Shown here piece after piece: positions 6,444 through 7,364 of a stretch of 7,364 nucleotides of DNA (positions are counted from its first letter, which is position 1; each line of letters begins with the position of its first letter). Under the pieces are notes generated by a model. The model made no database searches. It was not told the origin of the DNA and saw nothing but the letters and a program-made list of their open reading frames with translations. The position numbers and the translations under genes are program-made. Source of the stretch: Candidatus Krumholzibacteriota bacterium (GTDB taxonomy: Bacteria > Krumholzibacteriota > Krumholzibacteriia > Krumholzibacteriales > Krumholzibacteriaceae); assembly GCA_030672805.1 (NCBI GenBank), contig DAOVFR010000120.1:1-7364 (forward strand). Direction: 5' to 3'.

Positions 6444-7364
6444 ATGAGAGCCCCGCGAAATCTCCCCTTTCTTCTCAAGGTCTACGTCATTGCCGGCAGC
6501 GTTGTTCTCGTGACGCTCGCTCTCTACTACAACCACATCCTTGTACGGAGGATGCACGTGCAGGCGGAGAGCACGACCCGTCTCTTCTCGATGTTCCTCG
6601 CCATCGAGCTCCGCGACGTGCAGGACCTCGAACGGCAGGAATTCATACGGGACGTGAGGCATTCGATCAATCTCCCGTTCGTCATAACCGACTCGAACGG
6701 ACGGCCGATGTTCTGGAACAGGATCGGTGTTGAGGATATCGATGAACTGCGCAGGCTTGTTGATTTCGATCCGGACGAGCCGAGCGATCCCGTTCTTGGC
6801 AGGGTGCTGGAAACTGCCCGCAACTTCGATCGGGTCAACGAGCCGATAACGATCGAGACGGAGGAGGCTTCGTTCGTGATCCATTACGGACCGTCCGAGC
6901 TCGCCAGCGAGCTTGCCGCTGCGCCGTACATCCAGCTTGCCGTTTTCTTCATCTATCTGCTCTTCGGATTCCTCGGTTTCAGGATGCTAACGATCAGCGA
7001 GCAGCGCTCGATTTGGGTCGGTATGGCAAAGGAAGCGGCGCACCAGCTCGGCACGCCCCTTTCCTCGATCATGGGATGGATATCCTTGATGCGCGAAGAA
7101 ATCGACCGGTCCGGGGCCACGGAAAAGCTCACCGGTGCGATCGATGAGGCTGCCGAGGACGTGGAGCGTCTCGGCAGGATTTCGGCCCGGTTCAGCAAGA
7201 TCGGATCGCTGCCCAGGCTCGAGCTGCAGGAGCTCGTGCCGATTATCGAGGAAACGATCGATTACTTCGAGCGCCGCAGGCCGTCGCTCAAGATCCACTC
7301 GACGATCACCCTCGAGGTCGACGAACTGCCACTGATCCGCTGCAGCAGGGACCTGCTTGGTTGG
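6444..7364 (+). CDS. membrane sensor histidine kinase, N-terminal 307 residues (3' partial)
   Basis: An open frame starts at the ATG at 6444, 7 bases after the serS stop and 11 bases after a GAGGA site (6428-6432), and remains open to the end of the window. Residues 9-29 and 162-182 are membrane helices enclosing an extracytoplasmic domain of about 130 residues that I do not recognise. Immediately after the second helix, with no HAMP or PAS linker, comes a dimerisation and phosphotransfer domain: WVGMAKEAAHQLGTPLSS (191-208) with phosphoacceptor H200, followed by coiled-coil-like helices to about 255. The sequence stops at DLLGW, where the N-box of the ATP-binding domain would be expected to begin, so ATP binding is not shown. 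The residue after the histidine is Gln instead of the usual Glu or Asp; the H+4 Thr is kept. I recall this HQLGTP form from kinases of Bacteroidetes and related groups. The partner response regulator may lie downstream. The signal sensed is unknown. Confidence 0.85.
   Translation, partial: MRAPRNLPFLLKVYVIAGSVVLVTLALYYNHILVRRMHVQAESTTRLFSMFLAIELRDVQDLERQEFIRDVRHSINLPFVITDSNGRPMFWNRIGVEDIDELRRLVDFDPDEPSDPVLGRVLETARNFDRVNEPITIETEEASFVIHYGPSELASELAAAPYIQLAVFFIYLLFGFLGFRMLTISEQRSIWVGMAKEAAHQLGTPLSSIMGWISLMREEIDRSGATEKLTGAIDEAAEDVERLGRISARFSKIGSLPRLELQELVPIIEETIDYFERRRPSLKIHSTITLEVDELPLIRCSRDLLGW

Noticed and set aside
4682..6478. A 598-residue open frame on the - strand across the HemC-like gene and serS
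   Set aside because: It is antisense to serS, whose motifs are unmistakable, and its product is a low-complexity, Arg/His/Asp/Leu-rich string with no recognisable domain. Long antisense frames are expected opposite GC-rich genes.

Overview
The window is a gene-dense, GC-rich stretch of a bacterial chromosome in which every gene lies on the + strand and most neighbours overlap or sit a few bases apart. It holds the end of a surface-polysaccharide (O-antigen or enterobacterial-common-antigen type) cluster, then an odd hydroxymethylbilane-synthase-like gene, then seryl-tRNA synthetase and the start of a membrane histidine kinase. The dTDP-sugar enzyme, Wzx-type flippase and polyprenyl-phosphate sugar-1-phosphate transferase suggest a Gram-negative-type envelope. 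The HQLGTP form of the kinase H-box resembles what I recall from Bacteroidetes and related lineages. The exact phylum cannot be read from the sequence; a member of the FCB group or a related candidate phylum is my guess.

Positions 1-2898 are a tightly packed cluster: the 3' end of a dTDP-glucose 4,6-dehydratase gene, wecB (UDP-GlcNAc 2-epimerase, overlapping it by 4 bases) and a multi-spanning polysaccharide flippase. Positions 2899-3028 are clearly less GC-rich. They contain a possible promoter and a possible 44-codon small gene that would overlap both neighbours. Positions 3029-4135 encode a WecA/TagO-family transferase, which probably starts at a TTG preceded by a strong ribosome binding site. 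Together these products would make a deoxysugar precursor and UDP-ManNAc, load the first sugar on the lipid carrier, and flip the finished lipid-linked unit across the membrane.

After a second AT-richer gap (4136-4226, with a possible promoter) comes the most unusual item. It is a full-length protein (4227-5159) with the hydroxymethylbilane synthase (HemC) fold signature, but it has lost the cofactor-binding cysteine, the two SLRR arginines and two further substrate-binding arginines, and has Asp-to-Glu at the catalytic aspartate. It is intact and runs, 5 bases apart, into serS (5165-6436), so it looks like a maintained non-canonical protein and not decaying DNA. The window ends inside a two-transmembrane sensor histidine kinase (from 6444) cut off just after its phosphoacceptor domain.

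No tRNA, rRNA, CRISPR array, insertion sequence or convincing terminator was seen. No gene-free stretch exceeds about 130 bases.
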